A DNA stretch of 64,000 nt from Opisthocomus hoazin (taxonomy: Eukaryota > Chordata > Aves > Opisthocomiformes > Opisthocomidae), in NCBI RefSeq assembly GCF_030867145.1, contig NC_134427.1, positions 11,493,001-11,557,000 on the forward strand. Reading direction: 5' to 3'. The notes below the pieces were generated by a model. The model had not been told where the DNA came from and did not search any database. It saw only the letters and a list, made by a program, of their open reading frames with translations. Made by a program: the position numbers and the translations under genes. Positions 37,827 to 51,200 of this stretch are shown here, one piece after another. Position 1 is the first letter of the stretch. Every line of letters starts with the position of its first letter.

Positions 37827-40800
37827 ATGGCTCTGTCCTGTGCATTGAGGCTGCCGCGCCAGCACCTTCGCCCTCCCAGTGCTCACCTGAGCAGCTTGCC
37901 CAGTCGGGACCGCAGCCTGCCGGCGCAGAAAAAGACAGCAGAAGAGTGGAAGGAGAATAAAAAGGCCAGAGAGGGCTGCAGCCTGCCAGGTTCCTGCTGG
38001 GAGGAGAGGTATGGCGGTTCCAAAATGACCACGCGTTCTTCCAAACCACCGAGCACCTGAAGCAGTTGGAGCAGTGGGTTGGGTTTTCACCTTCACCCAG
38101 CTCTCCACGGTAGGAATAGAGGAACCAGGGCTCAGCTGGCTTCCATGGAGCTTGGCCTGGACGTAGTAATAATGGAAAAGGTAAATGAAAAGGTCCAGGA
38201 TGAAAGGATCGGGAGCAGAGCAGGTGCCATACTGGCAAGCAAGAAGTAGTAGTCCATTTGATTTGCAGTTCTGTGCCTGAAAGTAGTTGACACTGAGCAC
38301 TTTGGAAGCAGCTCCAAAAATCTCGGTAGACAATAACAGCAGTTTATCCACCTGTGGGGCGAGGTTCTGCATGCGCTCAGTGAGTCAGTAGTTGATGGAT
38401 AGTTAGGATGCTTTGGATCATATCCACTACACCCCTTACTCTGTCATTTTTTTAATTTAAATCAGCTTTTGTGTATTTTGTTGCTCACCCTGCCTCAAAT
38501 ACAAGTAGTGGCAAGTTCTAAGGTTTATCTCTAAAATGATGCTGCGTGGGTGGCCAGGTCAGTGAGGGTGGGCAGCCTGTAATTCCCTGCCTGCTACACA
38601 CAAACTGTGCATTTCACTGTGGTGGATTTAATCTAGTACAGCATTATCAAAAAAAGATGTAGTAGTGGCTGGAAATGTGAGCAGGTAGATGATGTAGGAT
38701 GGATGCATCGAGTGATGAGAGAAGCGTCTTGCTCTTTTAGGGGAAAACTCCAGGGAGACAAGACTCGAGCTGTCCTCAGAGCAGCAAGGGATGGCCAAAG
38801 CCTTTGATTCAGTGGGAGAAAGCAACTGAGCCCATCTGAAGCTACAACATGATCTGTTTGGTTTTTTCGTCCCCTTTCTCTGCCTGCACTTCAGTGATTG
38901 TTTTTCGCCTCTGACACCAGTAACATTTGAATACTTATTCGCCTGGCTTGAGCAGCCTGGAGTCAGATCTCACCCAGGGCTCAGCAGGGCCTCTCTGTGT
39001 CCCTGTGCAGAGGAAATGTTGTTCCTGGCCCTGCCCTCTAAAGGGGGATCAGAAAGATACCTGGGTTACCCCAGATACCCAGGCATCACTGGTCAGTCTT
39101 CTGCCAAAGGCTCAGCCTGTCCTCTGGAGAGCTGGTCGTTGTGGTTTCTGGGCCCCTCTTCCAGCCACAAGTGTTGTGCACCATGAAGGTGCCATGAAAA
39201 TGGAGTTTGGATGTTCACAGCCAGCTCTGGTGCAGAGCACTTACCAGAATGGTCCTGCCCACGAAGCAGCTGGTGGGGGTGTTATGCCATAACTATCAGG
39301 AGGCAAGTAGCTCTGGGCCCTACCGCAATGTTGTGCTTCCCAGGTTAGCGAATGTGGCAACTCCACTGTGGAGACTTCCCTATCAAGAGCAGCTGCAGGT
39401 AAGATGTGCTTACATGGACTTTTCTCTGTCACGTTGCCCCAGCTGTCCTTCCTGTCCCCCTTGAGCAACAGCCCCTAGCATCTTGGTCACTAAATGCTGT
39501 AAACTTTTCAGACCCCATTTACTGCTGCTCTAATTCTTCTGTTATTGTGAACGGTAGAACTGGGAGGTTCCCTGTGAGTGGTGTGTATGATCACCAACAG
39601 AGAGAATGGACGCTTGCACAGTGATCCTCTTCAGTGTGGGACAGCTGGTTCACTGGGGCTTCAGGCTGGACCAGGTGCTCCAGGCCAGTGCTTGGAGACC
39701 ACAGACACAGAATTTCTCTCTCTCCCCGTTGCTCTAAGTGGCTGTGGTGATGACAAAGGCAGAGTTCCTCGGGGACTATGTCCCACTTGCAGTATTTCCT
39801 TCTGTTGGGCTTCCCAGAGGTGGGTGATGAGGAGGTGCCCGCTGTTGTGTGGTCCTTTGAGAGTGTTTCTGGCTTAGGACTCCTCTGCAGGTGAAGTATG
39901 AAAGCCAGAGGAAGATTTTGCAGACACTGGCATCTCGTCTTGAGGAGCTGGGCATAGATGCGCAGAAACCTGGTGGACTCTGCTGTTCTCTCCAGCCTGT
40001 AGTCGCCTCAGTGAGTATCCCATGGGAATGCTGTCCCCTCTGAATCACTAACAGTCTCTCACACGACTCCCGAAGGGTCTCATGGTGGGCATTACTTGGT
40101 GACGGAGAATATCTCTGTGGCAGTCCTTGCTAACTTCTGCTTTGCAGCCTGTGACTGCTGGAGAGTGAAACAAGCCCAGTGATTAGGAACCCTTTTTGGT
40201 GCCCAAGCCTTCCCTGATAAACCTGTCACCGTTCTGTCACAGAGAGGCATTTCTTCTTCCCAAGGGGAAGTACTGGGCATCTCGCTCACAGGTTCTGTTT
40301 CTGCATTTTGCACATTCATGTGTACCTCCCCCTGTTGCCAACAGAACAGCCAGGCTGGATTTTGGCTTTCCTCCACTACTTTTTCTTTTAATCTAAGGCT
40401 TTACTTCTCCTTCTTTTCTTTCGCAGCCCGTCATTAATGGCTACCGAAACAAATCTACTTTCTCTGTGAACCGAGGACCAGATGGGAACCCCAAAACTGT
40501 GGGGTTGTATGTGGGAACTGGCAGAGGTCAGTGCATGACAAGAAGCTGCGTAAACTGCTGGCCTGGGCTGGGTTAGACCAAGGCTTTGCTGTGACAGCCT
40601 CCAGCTGAGTTAAAGCCTGAATCCTGGGGGATGCCACCAGAAACACCACCAAGTCCGGGGCAGTGGTTTTAAAACCTCAGTTCGTTAGCTTTGTAAGATA
40701 CAGCAGCTTCTGGTTTGCTAAATTGGGATGCGTGAGGCAGTCTGGTTTTCTGCAACAAATATGTGACCTGTGTACTCCTTGCAACCTGCTCAGTGGTGAA

Positions 40801-43800
40801 CTCTTTCACACCTTTGATACTAGGTTTTGCTTCTCAACATCGACAGCAAGAGATGCTGGGGTGGTTGCTGTGTACTTTTCTCACTGAAAAAACAATTCCA
40901 TGGATGCATTTTACCTCTGACAGAAGCAGCTCAGCATTTAAATTGAAGTGGGAATGCTGTCTTCCAGGCAACCTAAACTGTGTTGCTGCTGTAGGCCCAC
41001 AACATTATCCTCCAGTTAGAAAACCACCTTGCTCTGCTCTGGCTCCCTTAGTTTCAGAACGGTGCAGCAGCTCCTGTGGGAATTGCTGGAGGACATTTAA
41101 AAAGCTCCAGGAGCTCCAACCCCTTCATGGAAGTTAGTGACTATAATCACTGGCAACAGGTCCTGCAGACTGCAGGTACCCAGAACATCACAGGATTTAG
41201 TGGGACACTTAGATGCCAGTGTTTTCTTTTTTTTTTTTTTTCCTGTTTTTTTTTGTACAATGGGAGAATTCAGGGGAAAGGCCTCTCCACAGTTTATCAT
41301 GTCAGATGCTACAGTGGTTTACAGGCCCTGAAACAAAGCAATGAAATACCTTTCTGTCTCTCTCCAGCAAGAAATATTGTCTGTGTGAAAGCCAACCACC
41401 TGGAGAACATACCCCCAAAACACAAACAAGTAGCCCAGGTAAAGAATAAGTCATGTCTGTCTCTAGACTCTGGAATAGAGGGACTGCCATAACTCTTATT
41501 TGGAAGAGGACTGCACTTTTAGTTACTTACTTTAGTCAAGTCCATTTTTGTGTACTGAAAAGTTTCAGGCCTGACTCTGATAGGTAAATATTTTTTTTTA
41601 AACTTGCGTGTTAATATCGCAGCCTCTAAACTGCCTCAAAGAACAAAGTTAATCAAGTGACAAGGAATTCCTGCCAATCTATTAAAATACATAAGACTCA
41701 CAAATTGAAATTATTAAAATGTCTTGTCTGCCAAGAACTTGCAAAGAGCTATCACTCAGTGTGTTGAAATCAAACAGAAAAAAACACGATACTGGTGGAA
41801 GGGCCACCCATTTGGGTGCACAGTTATGCTAAGATCATGGCAGTTGCCTTCGCTGTCCTACAAGTGCCATTTCCTCTCCGCTCAGTGCTATGAGGAGTTC
41901 ATCCGTTGCTCCCCCCTGGACCCCTGCCTCCTCTTCCACGAAGGTGGACACTGGCGGGAGCTCGTGGTACGCACAACCAACTGTGGCCACACCATGGCTA
42001 TCATCACCTTCCACCCCCAGGAGCTGGGCCAGGTGAGTGCGTGGAGGACAGGGCCCCTGGCAAGAGGTACATCAGGTCTCTGGCTGACCTGAGCTTGCCG
42101 AGTGTGTTGCTGGGGAGAGGTGTCTGGTATTACCCAAACAGCCATGTTTTCCTTTCTTGCTCTTGACAGAAGGCACTGGCTACTCAGAAAGCATTGCTTA
42201 AGGAGTTCTTCACATGTGGATCTGGAACAGTCTGTGCCTTAACTTCACTTTATTTCCAAGAGAGGTATATTTCTTGACACAGGGAAAGAGTGGAAACAAA
42301 GCCACCTCCTTTTTCTCCCCACTCTGATCAAATTCAAATTCTGCCAGTTCAGGGAGCGCTTGAAGAGAATGACAGATGTTTGGATGCCCCTTGCAGATGT
42401 GGTGTTCTAAGATGGCCGCATCTTGTTTTTCCAGACCTGAAATACTTGAATTACACTATGGCTCTACCTCATGGGAGTTATGAGCCTGGGAAACTAAAGA
42501 AAAAAAAACATTAGCAGAAGACTAGGGAACAGACCCTAGGGCTGCTGCCTTCTGCGAAGGCATTTTTGATCCTTTTAATGAATTTCAGTCTGTGCATGTT
42601 ACAGATGCCCTACAAAGAATCAGAATTCTTTGATCGTGTTGAAAGGCTCACATGAAATAAAAGTTGGTGGGGTGAGACCTATCCTGCCCTGTACATGAGC
42701 ACCCTGGGAATGGAAATCAGCTGCCTCTTTGCTGCCTTCCAACAGCTGTTTTTGTGTGCTTTGCTAGCACCATGACACGCTGCTTCCATGAGCAGTCCCC
42801 CTTCCAGCTCCTTCATGGAGAATCACACATCTTTGAAGAAGTGCTCGGCCTGAAGTTTCGCATCTCTCCAGATGCCTTTTTCCAAGTAAACACAGGTGGA
42901 GCCGAAGTTCTGTACCAGGTGGTTGGGGAGCTGAGTCAGGCTGGTGGGGACACTGTCCTCCTTGACATCTGCTGTGGAACAGGTGAGCAGTGGCCATGTG
43001 AGGGCTGGTGCTTTGCATGCCAAAACTGATCCCCACTATCTAAAGGCTTGTTTCTTCAGCATGGATGTACGGAGTATTTTGCATCCCTCGTTTCCAGGCA
43101 CAATTGGTCTCTCTCTGGCTCACCAAGTGTCCAAGATCATTGGTATTGAGATGGTGGAGAAGGCAGTAGAGGATGCCAGGTGGAATGCAGCATTCAATGG
43201 TGAGTTCAAATTTGCTGTGGCAGAAGGTTTCAAACTAACTGCTGAAAAAACAGAAGCAGAAGTGAGCAGAGGGATCCTAACAGCTTACCTCCATGCAACA
43301 AAGGGTGGTACTTCATGTTATACCTAACATCTGGTGAGACTGACTTTGCTCAGTTCGTGGGGTTGCATTTTGCTTCACAGGAATTTCAAACTGTGAGTTT
43401 CACAGTGGAAAGGCAGAGGCCGTGTTACCACAACTCCTGTCATCGTGGGAGGATGCACGACCCATTGTTGCTGTGGTGAACCCATCGCGGTCTGGGCTCC
43501 GTAAGTGAATATGCTATTTATTTTCATCTTGAAAACAGAGAATTTTGAACAAGTTCTGTGAGACTGGCTCCAAACCCTCTGCTCACTTAGTCTCTAGTTT
43601 CTTACCTTGTTGCTGACAGCAGCTAAAATCCCATAGTCTGCTGTTTTCAGTGCCTTTATCATGCTTTCTCTTTAAAGCAGGCAGCTCTAATCTTTTTTCC
43701 ATCTTTCATACGCTCACAGAATTATTTAGGAGAGAAGGAGCCTCTGGAGGTCTGTGGTGCAGTCTCCCACCTAAAGCAAGGCGACCTTCAGAGTTGTATA

Positions 43801-45503
43801 AGGTTGCACAGGGCTATAAAGCCCAGTTGAGGTTTGAATGTGCTGAAGGGTGGATACCCTCTCCTGAAAATGTTTTCCCTAATAATATTTAACTAGAATT
43901 TCCCCTTGCTGCAGTGCATCTGTTGCATCTCATCATCTTCTCATGCCCCTCTGAGAAGATTCTAGCTCCACCTTCTCTGTAATCCCCCATGAGACCCCTG
44001 AAGATAGCAAATGGATGCTTGCTCACCTTTTCTTCCCCAGGCTGAATAACCCCAGCCCTCACTCTCCTCATGCATGCTGTGCCCCAGCCCTCTGTCTTAG
44101 TGGTCTCTGCTGGACTCATTCCAGTGGGTACTGGGAAGTCCCAAACTGGTCCTGGTGCCCAGACGGGGTCTCACAGGAGTATATGGAAGGTTTTACGTGC
44201 CTCTGCTTGATTAAGTAACAATTTTTCTCTCATCCTTCATCCCCCTGGGAAGCAGGGGGATTTCTCCCACTGCTCTATCCTGCCAAATTGGCTGACCTGT
44301 TAGCAGCATGGGTCACATTCCTGGTCTTCTAAGACCCTGCATCTGAGACAGGACATAGCAAAACGTGTATATACTTTTTGCCCTGTATTTTTGACAGTTC
44401 AGTGTAGTTCTATGATGCTTGCTGTGCAATCATTCCTTCTGGAGAGCTCATGGTGGTGGTGGGTCACTGCAAAAGCACGGTATCTGTTTTTGCAGATTAC
44501 AGGGTTGTGCGAGCCATCCGAAACTGCAAGTCCATCCGAAGGCTGCTCTACATCTCCTGCAAGCCAGACGGTGAAGCCATGAGGAACTTTCTTGAGTGAG
44601 CACCCTCCTCTCTTCCTTTGCACTGACCTTAGTGACAGACCGTATTATGTCCTGACAAGGACATAAATATCTCACCTTGGCTTTGGAAGGATTTTATTGC
44701 AGTTGAATTTCAGTGGGTGAGTTCTGTTGGTGTGATCCAGGACTAGTCAGTGCATGGTCAGAAGTGGTTTACGCTTCTGCCTTTAGGTTTACCTGCAAGC
44801 TGCACTCGCTGGTTTAAGGTAGCAGATATTCTCTGGGTTTTATGTTGCAGCAGAATGCTTTCGCACATCAGTAAAGAATAGAAAATAACACAAACATGCT
44901 GTAATGGCATTGTGCATCCTTCCCCAACAAAACAGGGCATCTGGTTGTGGGATAGGGAGTCCACCAGGTTCACTGCAGGAAGGCTGGAAGTCACCTGCTT
45001 AGGGGTAATCATATAGCTAAGTCTTTATCTGAGGCAGGCCCTTTTGCAGGTGATAAATACGTCTGCAGGTAACCAATGGAGGCAGTGCAAAACTGAGTAT
45101 CATTTCCTAAGGGTTTTAAGTGTCTTTCAGCTGGGATGGCTTGTGAGAAAGGGAGCTTTAAACCTGCCACTGACTCTTCAGCTTGTCCATGAGGTTTTCA
45201 GAGCTGGTTTGGGATTCAGTATTAATGATTCCAGACCTCTGTCAGCTGCAGACTCTGAAGGATGTTAGCCAAACATATGAGACCTCCTTAGTGCATCCTG
45301 TATGCTATTGTGCTACCGATAATGGTGGGAAGGATTCTGCTACTGGTCTAAAGGATGCTCTCTTTGCTTTCCATAGGCTGTGCTGCCCACCCAACCCGGG
45401 GAAGAAGTTGGCAGGAGAGCCATTTGCCCCCACGTTGGCTATACCTTTTGACATGTTTCCTCATACTGTTCATTGTGAGCTGGTGCTGCTGTTTACCCGC
45501 TGA
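37827..45503 (+). CDS. TRMT2B: tRNA/12S rRNA (uracil-5-)-methyltransferase, mitochondrial (TRMT2B)
   Basis: TRMT2B makes m5U54 in mitochondrial tRNAs and m5U in 12S rRNA using S-adenosylmethionine. Coding exons: 37827-38008, 39344-39398, 39891-40010, 40427-40526, 41368-41438, 41886-42032, 42170-42264, 42768-42982, 43098-43199, 43381-43500, 44496-44595, 45377-45503. All junctions are GT-AG and phases agree, giving 477 residues (human about 504). The N-terminus is basic with Ser/Leu/Arg, suitable as a mitochondrial presequence. Landmarks are NGYRNKSTFSVNRGPDGNPK, the SAM-binding motif LLDICCGTGTIGL (about 321-333), VNPSRSGL, the presumed nucleophile Cys424 in YISCKP, and a general-base Glu470 in FPHTVHCELVLLF. 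VNPSRSGL replaces the DPPR.G of TrmA and TRMT2A, a TRMT2B trait. TRMT2A is excluded by lack of its RRM and by these motifs. The start exon rests on splice phase plus the human-like WEERLANVATPLW junction. Confidence 0.95.
38030..38372 (-). other. Coding-like antisense stretch in TRMT2B intron 1
   Basis: The minus strand is open from 38372 past 38030 and reads KLLLLSTEIFGAASKVLSVN, then YFQAQNCKSNGLLLLACQYG and DPFILDLFIYLFHYYYVQAK. The amino-acid composition is unlike the GC-driven shadow frames nearby. I recognise no family. It may be an exon of an overlapping minus-strand gene, a processed fragment, or chance. Confidence 0.3.
43705..44180 (-). mobile_element. Old CR1 LINE 3' fragment in TRMT2B intron 10
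   Basis: The plus strand shows the reverse complement of a CR1 3' end: TCACAGAATTATTTAGG…CCTCTGGAGGTC, then AAAGCAAGGC…CAGGGC, TTTGAATGTGCTGAAGG, and CTTCCCCAGGCTGAATAACC…CTCTGCTGGACTCATTCCAG. Divergence from the typical consensus is substantial, so it is an old insertion. Confidence 0.75.
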
Positions 45504-45614
45504 CAAGGAGGCAGGTGTGCCAGCTTTGAGAGCTTGAGAAGCAGCCTCCTGCTGTCCAGAAGTCTGGAGTCGATGTAGTTAGGATTTTAACTTATTTTCT
45601 TGAAGTTGTATAAC

Positions 45615-45620
45615 AATAAA
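45615..45620 (+). terminator. TRMT2B poly(A) signal
   Basis: AATAAA about 110 bases after the TRMT2B stop codon, followed by a T-rich stretch (TTTTTCTTTTGG). Confidence 0.75.
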
Positions 45621-45841
45621 TAATTTTTCTTTTGGATTGCCTACCTCTACTGTTCTGTAAGGAAATACTTGGATTTCTGGTGTGAAAAGGTTCTCTGTAG
45701 CATTTCATCACCCTTCTCTCCCCTGCAAACCTCTTCTTGGGCTGCTGGTTAAAGCAGCCTGGAAAATACCCTCTCCCTGGTATTACGGGTTTTCATTATC
45801 AACATATGAAGTACTAAAATCCACTGTATTTTCTAATACTG

Positions 45842-46406
45842 TGTCATAGTTTAACGTGGCAGCTGGGAACTAAGCACCACAGACCTCACTCCTCCCCTTA
45901 TCCCCCAGTGGGATGAGAAGGAGAAACAGACAAAAGGGGAAACTCGTGGGCTCAGATAAAGACAGTTTAATAAAACAACAAAATAAACAACAATAATGAT
46001 AATCATGAATATGCAAAACAAACTATATACAATACAATTTTTCTCACCACCTGACAACCAATTCACAGCCCCAAAAAAAGTTTGAACTCCCAGCCAAGAG
46101 AGGATTCAGACTCCCAGAAATCTGAAAAGCCAGTAGTTTCCTTCCCCCCAGCCAACCCCCATTCATAAACTGAGCATGACATCTGTAGTATGGAATATTT
46201 CCATTGGCTAGCTTGGCTATCTGTCTGTGCTCCCTCCCAGCTCCTGCACACCTGCTCATTAGCTGAATATGAGAAACTGGAAAAAGTCCTTGATTTCATA
46301 GCAACAACTAAAAACATCAGTGCTCACAATTTTCTTCTTGTACTAAATCCAAAACACAGCAGCTACTGGGAGGAAAATTAACTCTATGCCAGCCGAAACC
46401 AGGACA
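45842..46406 (-). mobile_element. Solo LTR, avian ERVL-type, with 5-base target-site duplication
   Basis: On the minus strand it begins TGTCCTGGTTTCGGCTGGCA and ends TTAAACTATGACA, with an internal AATAAT/TATTAAACTGTC poly(A)-type region. It is 565 bases long. TACTG directly precedes (45837-45841) and follows (46407-46411) the element, which is a perfect 5-base target-site duplication. There are no internal genes, so this is a recombination-derived solo LTR. Its well-preserved ends suggest moderate age. Confidence 0.88.
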
Positions 46407-46411
46407 TACTG

Positions 46412-47990
46412 CCATGCCATTAGTTCTCTGCTTCCTTCAAGAATATTTCAGGTGGTTTTCAAGTCCATAGTGAACTTGCTATGAAGAAACCATAGCAACT
46501 AGAAATCCTCACGCTTCACTGGGAAAATGTTGACTTTTGGGGTCAGGGAAATATTTCCTGTATAAACTTCCAAAACCAATATTGAATTGCTGTCAGTCAC
46601 GTGGATAAGTTGGAGGCAATGGGAAAGATTTTTCTATAAAATGGAGAACAGATTTCAGTGTCCTTCCTTCCACACCTGCCTCCCGCTTCTCCGCTAATGC
46701 TTGCTGACACCTAAATGTGAAGTCCCCTATGAAAATGTCAGCAGGAACAAATTATTTCCTCATCAGGTTGCTCTGCAATAGCCAGTTCAAAAATCTGATG
46801 TGTTTTGTATCTGTCCTGCCATGCTCACTGACTGGCAAGCTGTGAACCTCAATGTTATACGAAGTTCTCTCCAGCTCTTCAAAAGATGGAGCTGCTACAA
46901 CCTGGAGGTAGGTCTGAACGAGTAGAGTTCCCTTGTGTTTTGTGAACTCCACATTGTTTTAAGGGCTCCTTTTATTTCTGTTTTTTAATTTTTACTTTCA
47001 TGTTGTAATGAAGTTACCTTTGGTTTATCCTGGTCTTCTAGGCCAGTAGCAGAACACATTTCTACAGTCAGGCTGTGAAATTTGACTCTTTCCTCCAAAA
47101 GAGGAGTTCCCTATCTGATTTGGGTGAATAAAGACTGATAAACTCCCAAGGAAACAGGGAGAGCTGCCTGTATTTTTCAGACTTTTAACTCCAGTCTAAG
47201 GAAAAATGAGCTTGGAATAATAACAACAACCACCAGTTCTTAAGCCATGGGGGCTTAAAATACATGGGTTTAGGACCTGAGACTTACTACACCATAAAGG
47301 GAGGTGATGGGGAGATTCCTGACAGGCATAGGAAGCGTCGCTCTTGTACTGTCCCACGTGTGTGAGATTTTTGTACACTGTTACAGCCTCTTGTTTTCAG
47401 TTTCGAGTGAGGGATGCAGTTTTCCAGCAGTTCTGTCTTGTGTAATTACACCTTTGGTTCTTGCTGCAAGATCTGAATGGATTTCTGCTTAGCCTGGCTA
47501 TGCTTTTGTCAAAAGGAAATTTGTTGCAAACTAGAGGGGGAGAGATAATGACTTTAAATCAGAAAGTAATCGAGGACCAGGAAACCTTTCCACTAGTCTC
47601 TGGAGAGCTGAACATACAGGACAGGTTTTATCTGCAGTGGGGTTGGGTGGTACAGTGGCCCCACTGTCTCTTTTGGGCTTCAGGTTCCAGGAGAGCCACA
47701 GGGGCAAAACATCTTTTTTGCTTTTCTGGGGCAACTATAGTAAGCATTACGTTGTTTGCTGTGCATTAGTTCTGAGCATCTGAAACTGAAAGCCACCTAT
47801 ATACAAGAGACCTCCGACCACTCTTGCTCCATAGCAGGTTACTCATGAGCCCTCTGCTAACACGTCCTTGTTGTCCCACTAGTACTGAGGGACTAGCAGT
47901 AGCAACTGCGCTGTGCACTTGGCTGCCATCCCTCATCCCTAGAAATGGCTCACTTTCGGCTTTCTGGGGGTGATTTATGGAACGTGCAAG
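46412..47990. other. Intergenic sequence TRMT2B-TMEM35A, nothing recognised
   Basis: AT-rich, with only short open frames and no repeats or RNA genes that I can identify. Confidence 0.6.
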
Positions 47991-47999
47991 GAAACAGAG

Positions 48000-48253
48000 G
48001 ATGACTTAACGACAGGAGCTTGGCAATGCTCGTCGCTCAGCAGGTGCTGGAGCTGGCTGGCTCTGGCCGCGGGGCTGCAGGGCGCTAGGACCCAGAGGCT
48101 GCTCCGCGGAGGAGGCTGAATCCCCCTCCCGCTGTCATCCTCGCTGCCTCTGCAGCTTTATTCCTCATCCCCTTCAATGGTGAGTGGCTACCTCCCGCCC
48201 GGGCTGGCAGCCAGAGCGAGAAGGCCTCGCTAGGACCGGTTCCCGGAGGCTCC
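48000..48253 (+). promoter_or_regulatory. Probable TMEM35A promoter / 5' UTR
   Basis: Local rise in GC and CpG just upstream of the TMEM35A start codon, after 1.5 kb of AT-rich DNA. The leader immediately before the ATG is GCTCC. Confidence 0.45.
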
Positions 48254-51200
48254 ATGGCATCTCCCAGGACTGTCACTATCATCGCCCTCTCGGTGGCCCT
48301 GGGGCTCTTCTTCGTCTTTATGGGGACCATCAAACTGACCCCTCGGCTCAGCAGAGATGCCTACAATGAGATGGTGAGTACGGCAGTGGCAGCATGGAGG
48401 AAGACGCGTTAGGGCTCTCTCCCCTCAACCTTGCGGCAGCAGCAGTGTTTGCAGTGGGATGCACGGAGGGTGACTGCTCTGGAGCCCTGAGCGATGGGAG
48501 GGAGAGGGAAGAAGCTTATCTGTCTCCTTATTTGATGGGCATGGAGAAAACCAAACAGTACGCAGTTGTCGAGGTTATCCTGGTGGCCCTCGCCTGGGCT
48601 CCGCCTGAGCCTGTCCGTGGAGAAACCTTTTGTGGTTAAGGATGAGGAGGGGAGGCAAGGAGGATGGGGTAGCAGAGCACACTGATGCCTGCAGAAAGAT
48701 GGGTCTCTGAAAAGCAAAGCCTGAAGAAGTGCCAGGCATGTAGCCTGACTGTCCCTACCTCACCAGACTTGTGCAGGGATTAATTCATGACCCTGAAATG
48801 CTTTTGAGATTCTTAGCTGGGAGAAGGTGGTATTATTAATAGTCACCTTGTTATTCTCTTTAGCCTGGAAAATGAGCCGCTTCTCCTCTTGCCTAATGGG
48901 AAAGGGGTCAGGAGAGGAAGGAGAAGTCACCGTGTGCATTTCTCAGCTGGTGAGCAAGTCTGCTCCTCTCTGCCCAGGGCCAGCCCTGCTGCAGAGCTTG
49001 GCCGGCTGCGAGCTGCAGGCAGGCGAGGGACTGGCTGCCACGTTTTGCTTCCTTGTCTATGTTTGTTTATTCTGCCGCCACCCCCTCCCCCTATTATATT
49101 TATTGCAGGGGCTGAAAAGCATTGGTATAATTTTTGTGCCCCTAGAAAAGTCGTGCTGGAAGTTTCCAGCACATTCTGTTCTCTCCCTTTGCTCCACCTG
49201 CCCAGCTGCTTTTCCTTCACTCTCAAATAACATCTGAATTGCAGTGCCTTGTCTGCAGCCCAGCACAGGGATCTCACAGAGAAGATTCAACAAGAAGAAA
49301 CTCAGGAGCAAGAGACTGAGATAAAATGCCTGGAAAACAAAGCTGTTACATTTTTGCTACATAAGGGACAGAAAAAAGCACTGAGACTTTATAAGCACTG
49401 CAAAATCCTTGTTCTGTAAAATGTTTTGCTTTTCTGTCCCTTTGTGCTTTACCAAGAGTCAGGCCTATAGGTAGCGATGAAGTCTGTTTTTACAAAGACA
49501 AGGCAGAGGCTTTCAGACACCACACAGCACCATCATTCGTAATAGTCCATACTGTAACATGTTCATGGGTCATTAGGCTTTCCATGCTTTTGCTGTCTTG
49601 CATACCAGGGTGTCTGTCGTGATGGAGACAGCAGAAACCTGATCTTGCCAATCAATAAGCATGGCTTCTTGCCCTGAGCAGAGAACCTCCCATCTATGTA
49701 CAACACCATACTTGCAGTTTTTCATTCAGCAAAAAACAGACACACTAGTTTATGAAAATATTTAAAATACCAGAGTACTCTAGGACATGCTGATAGCACA
49801 ATTCTTCATAAAGCTATCTTTTACACAACTGTTTAAAAATACTCTGCTCTGAGGAGAGGTTTTATTCACTAAAGGTTTAAAATGCATCTTTACAATGCAT
49901 ACACCTAGCATAAATGTGTCATGAGAACTTCAGTTATTTAGTAGCAAAAATTACAATGCTGTATATTTTTAACCACATGCGAAATGTCAGCTCTTCTTAA
50001 AAGAAAGCAGCAAAATTTACAGAGAAGTGGGGAAGTTCTGTGTGCCTGTAGTGCACATTTCCAAAACCACATGGAAGTAAACCTACAATCTGAACAGCAC
50101 CTGTGAGAGCTGAACAACTCTGTGCCTGAGATTTGGCTTCCATTTCCCTCTCCCTGATTAGAAAACAGAGAGCACAATGGCAAGAATATCTGCAGGGATA
50201 ACATACTCACATGTAAGTGGAAATAATTTCAGTGCCTCCAATAACTAGGACCTTCATTAAAATATTAAAAAAAAGGAAATACTTGATTTAAAAAAACCCA
50301 AACAAATGGTAAGCCCACAAGCACCTAATGTTCAAATGCAAGAACTTGAACATGTGTAAGGACAGACGTGGTTTCTTTGCTGAAACAATGAGGCAGCTGT
50401 GTAAGGAGGCTGAGTCGTGCAACTTACGCTGCTTCTAAATCCAGCACAAACCAATGAGCAAAGGATGTCAAATGTCAGCTTGCTTTCGTCTGAGGAAAGA
50501 AAGTATCATCAAGGTATGTAAGCACAGGATAGGGCTGGTGAATCTCAGGTTTGATGTATAGTCCCGTGCTAAGATTGTACTGCCCATAAACACTGGGGTG
50601 TTGCAAGGTTCTTTGAGGTGGAAAGAGACTTCTGCCTTTACTTGCTGTGCCTTTGCTTTGCAGGGACTAGGTATGTTACTTAATTACAAAGGACAAGGTA
50701 CTCTTAGGTACTTTTTTTTAACAACATAGTTCTGCATTGCTAATTCTAGCAATTGTAACTTCAGATTTCAGGAGAAGGTACACCTGGCCACGTCCTAGCT
50801 CCAAAGATGGGTGCTAGATTGCAGAACTCTTTTTCCAGTGAGGAGACAACAGCTTATAGAGGGGGAATTGCAGGTTGATGGTGTTAATATCCCTCCAACT
50901 GAAGCTTTAGGGGTACAGATTTGATATTGTCCCAGAGGGGTCTGTGATGATTGAAGGGATCTTCAGGTCATATTGTACATCAGTCTGTTTCAATGGAAGT
51001 CACCTTTGCCTTTACTTTCTCACATTATGGCATTCTATGCTATTACTGCTTGATTTCAGAAACGAGCGTACAAAAGCTACGTGCGGGCCCTTCCCATGCT
51101 AAAGAAGATGGGAGTCAGCTCCATCCTTCTCCGCAAGACCATTGGTGCCCTAGAAGTCGCGTGTGGTATTGTCATGACATTGGTGCCTGGTCGCCCCAAA

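Noticed and set aside
41228-41256. Poly-T run in TRMT2B intron 4 as the tail of a retrogene or SINE
   Set aside because: No recognisable body or target-site duplication beside it; it is treated as a simple repeat.
37827-45503. TRMT2A instead of TRMT2B
   Set aside because: No RRM, and the VNPSRSGL and NGYRNKSTFSVNRGPDGNPK motifs are those of TRMT2B.
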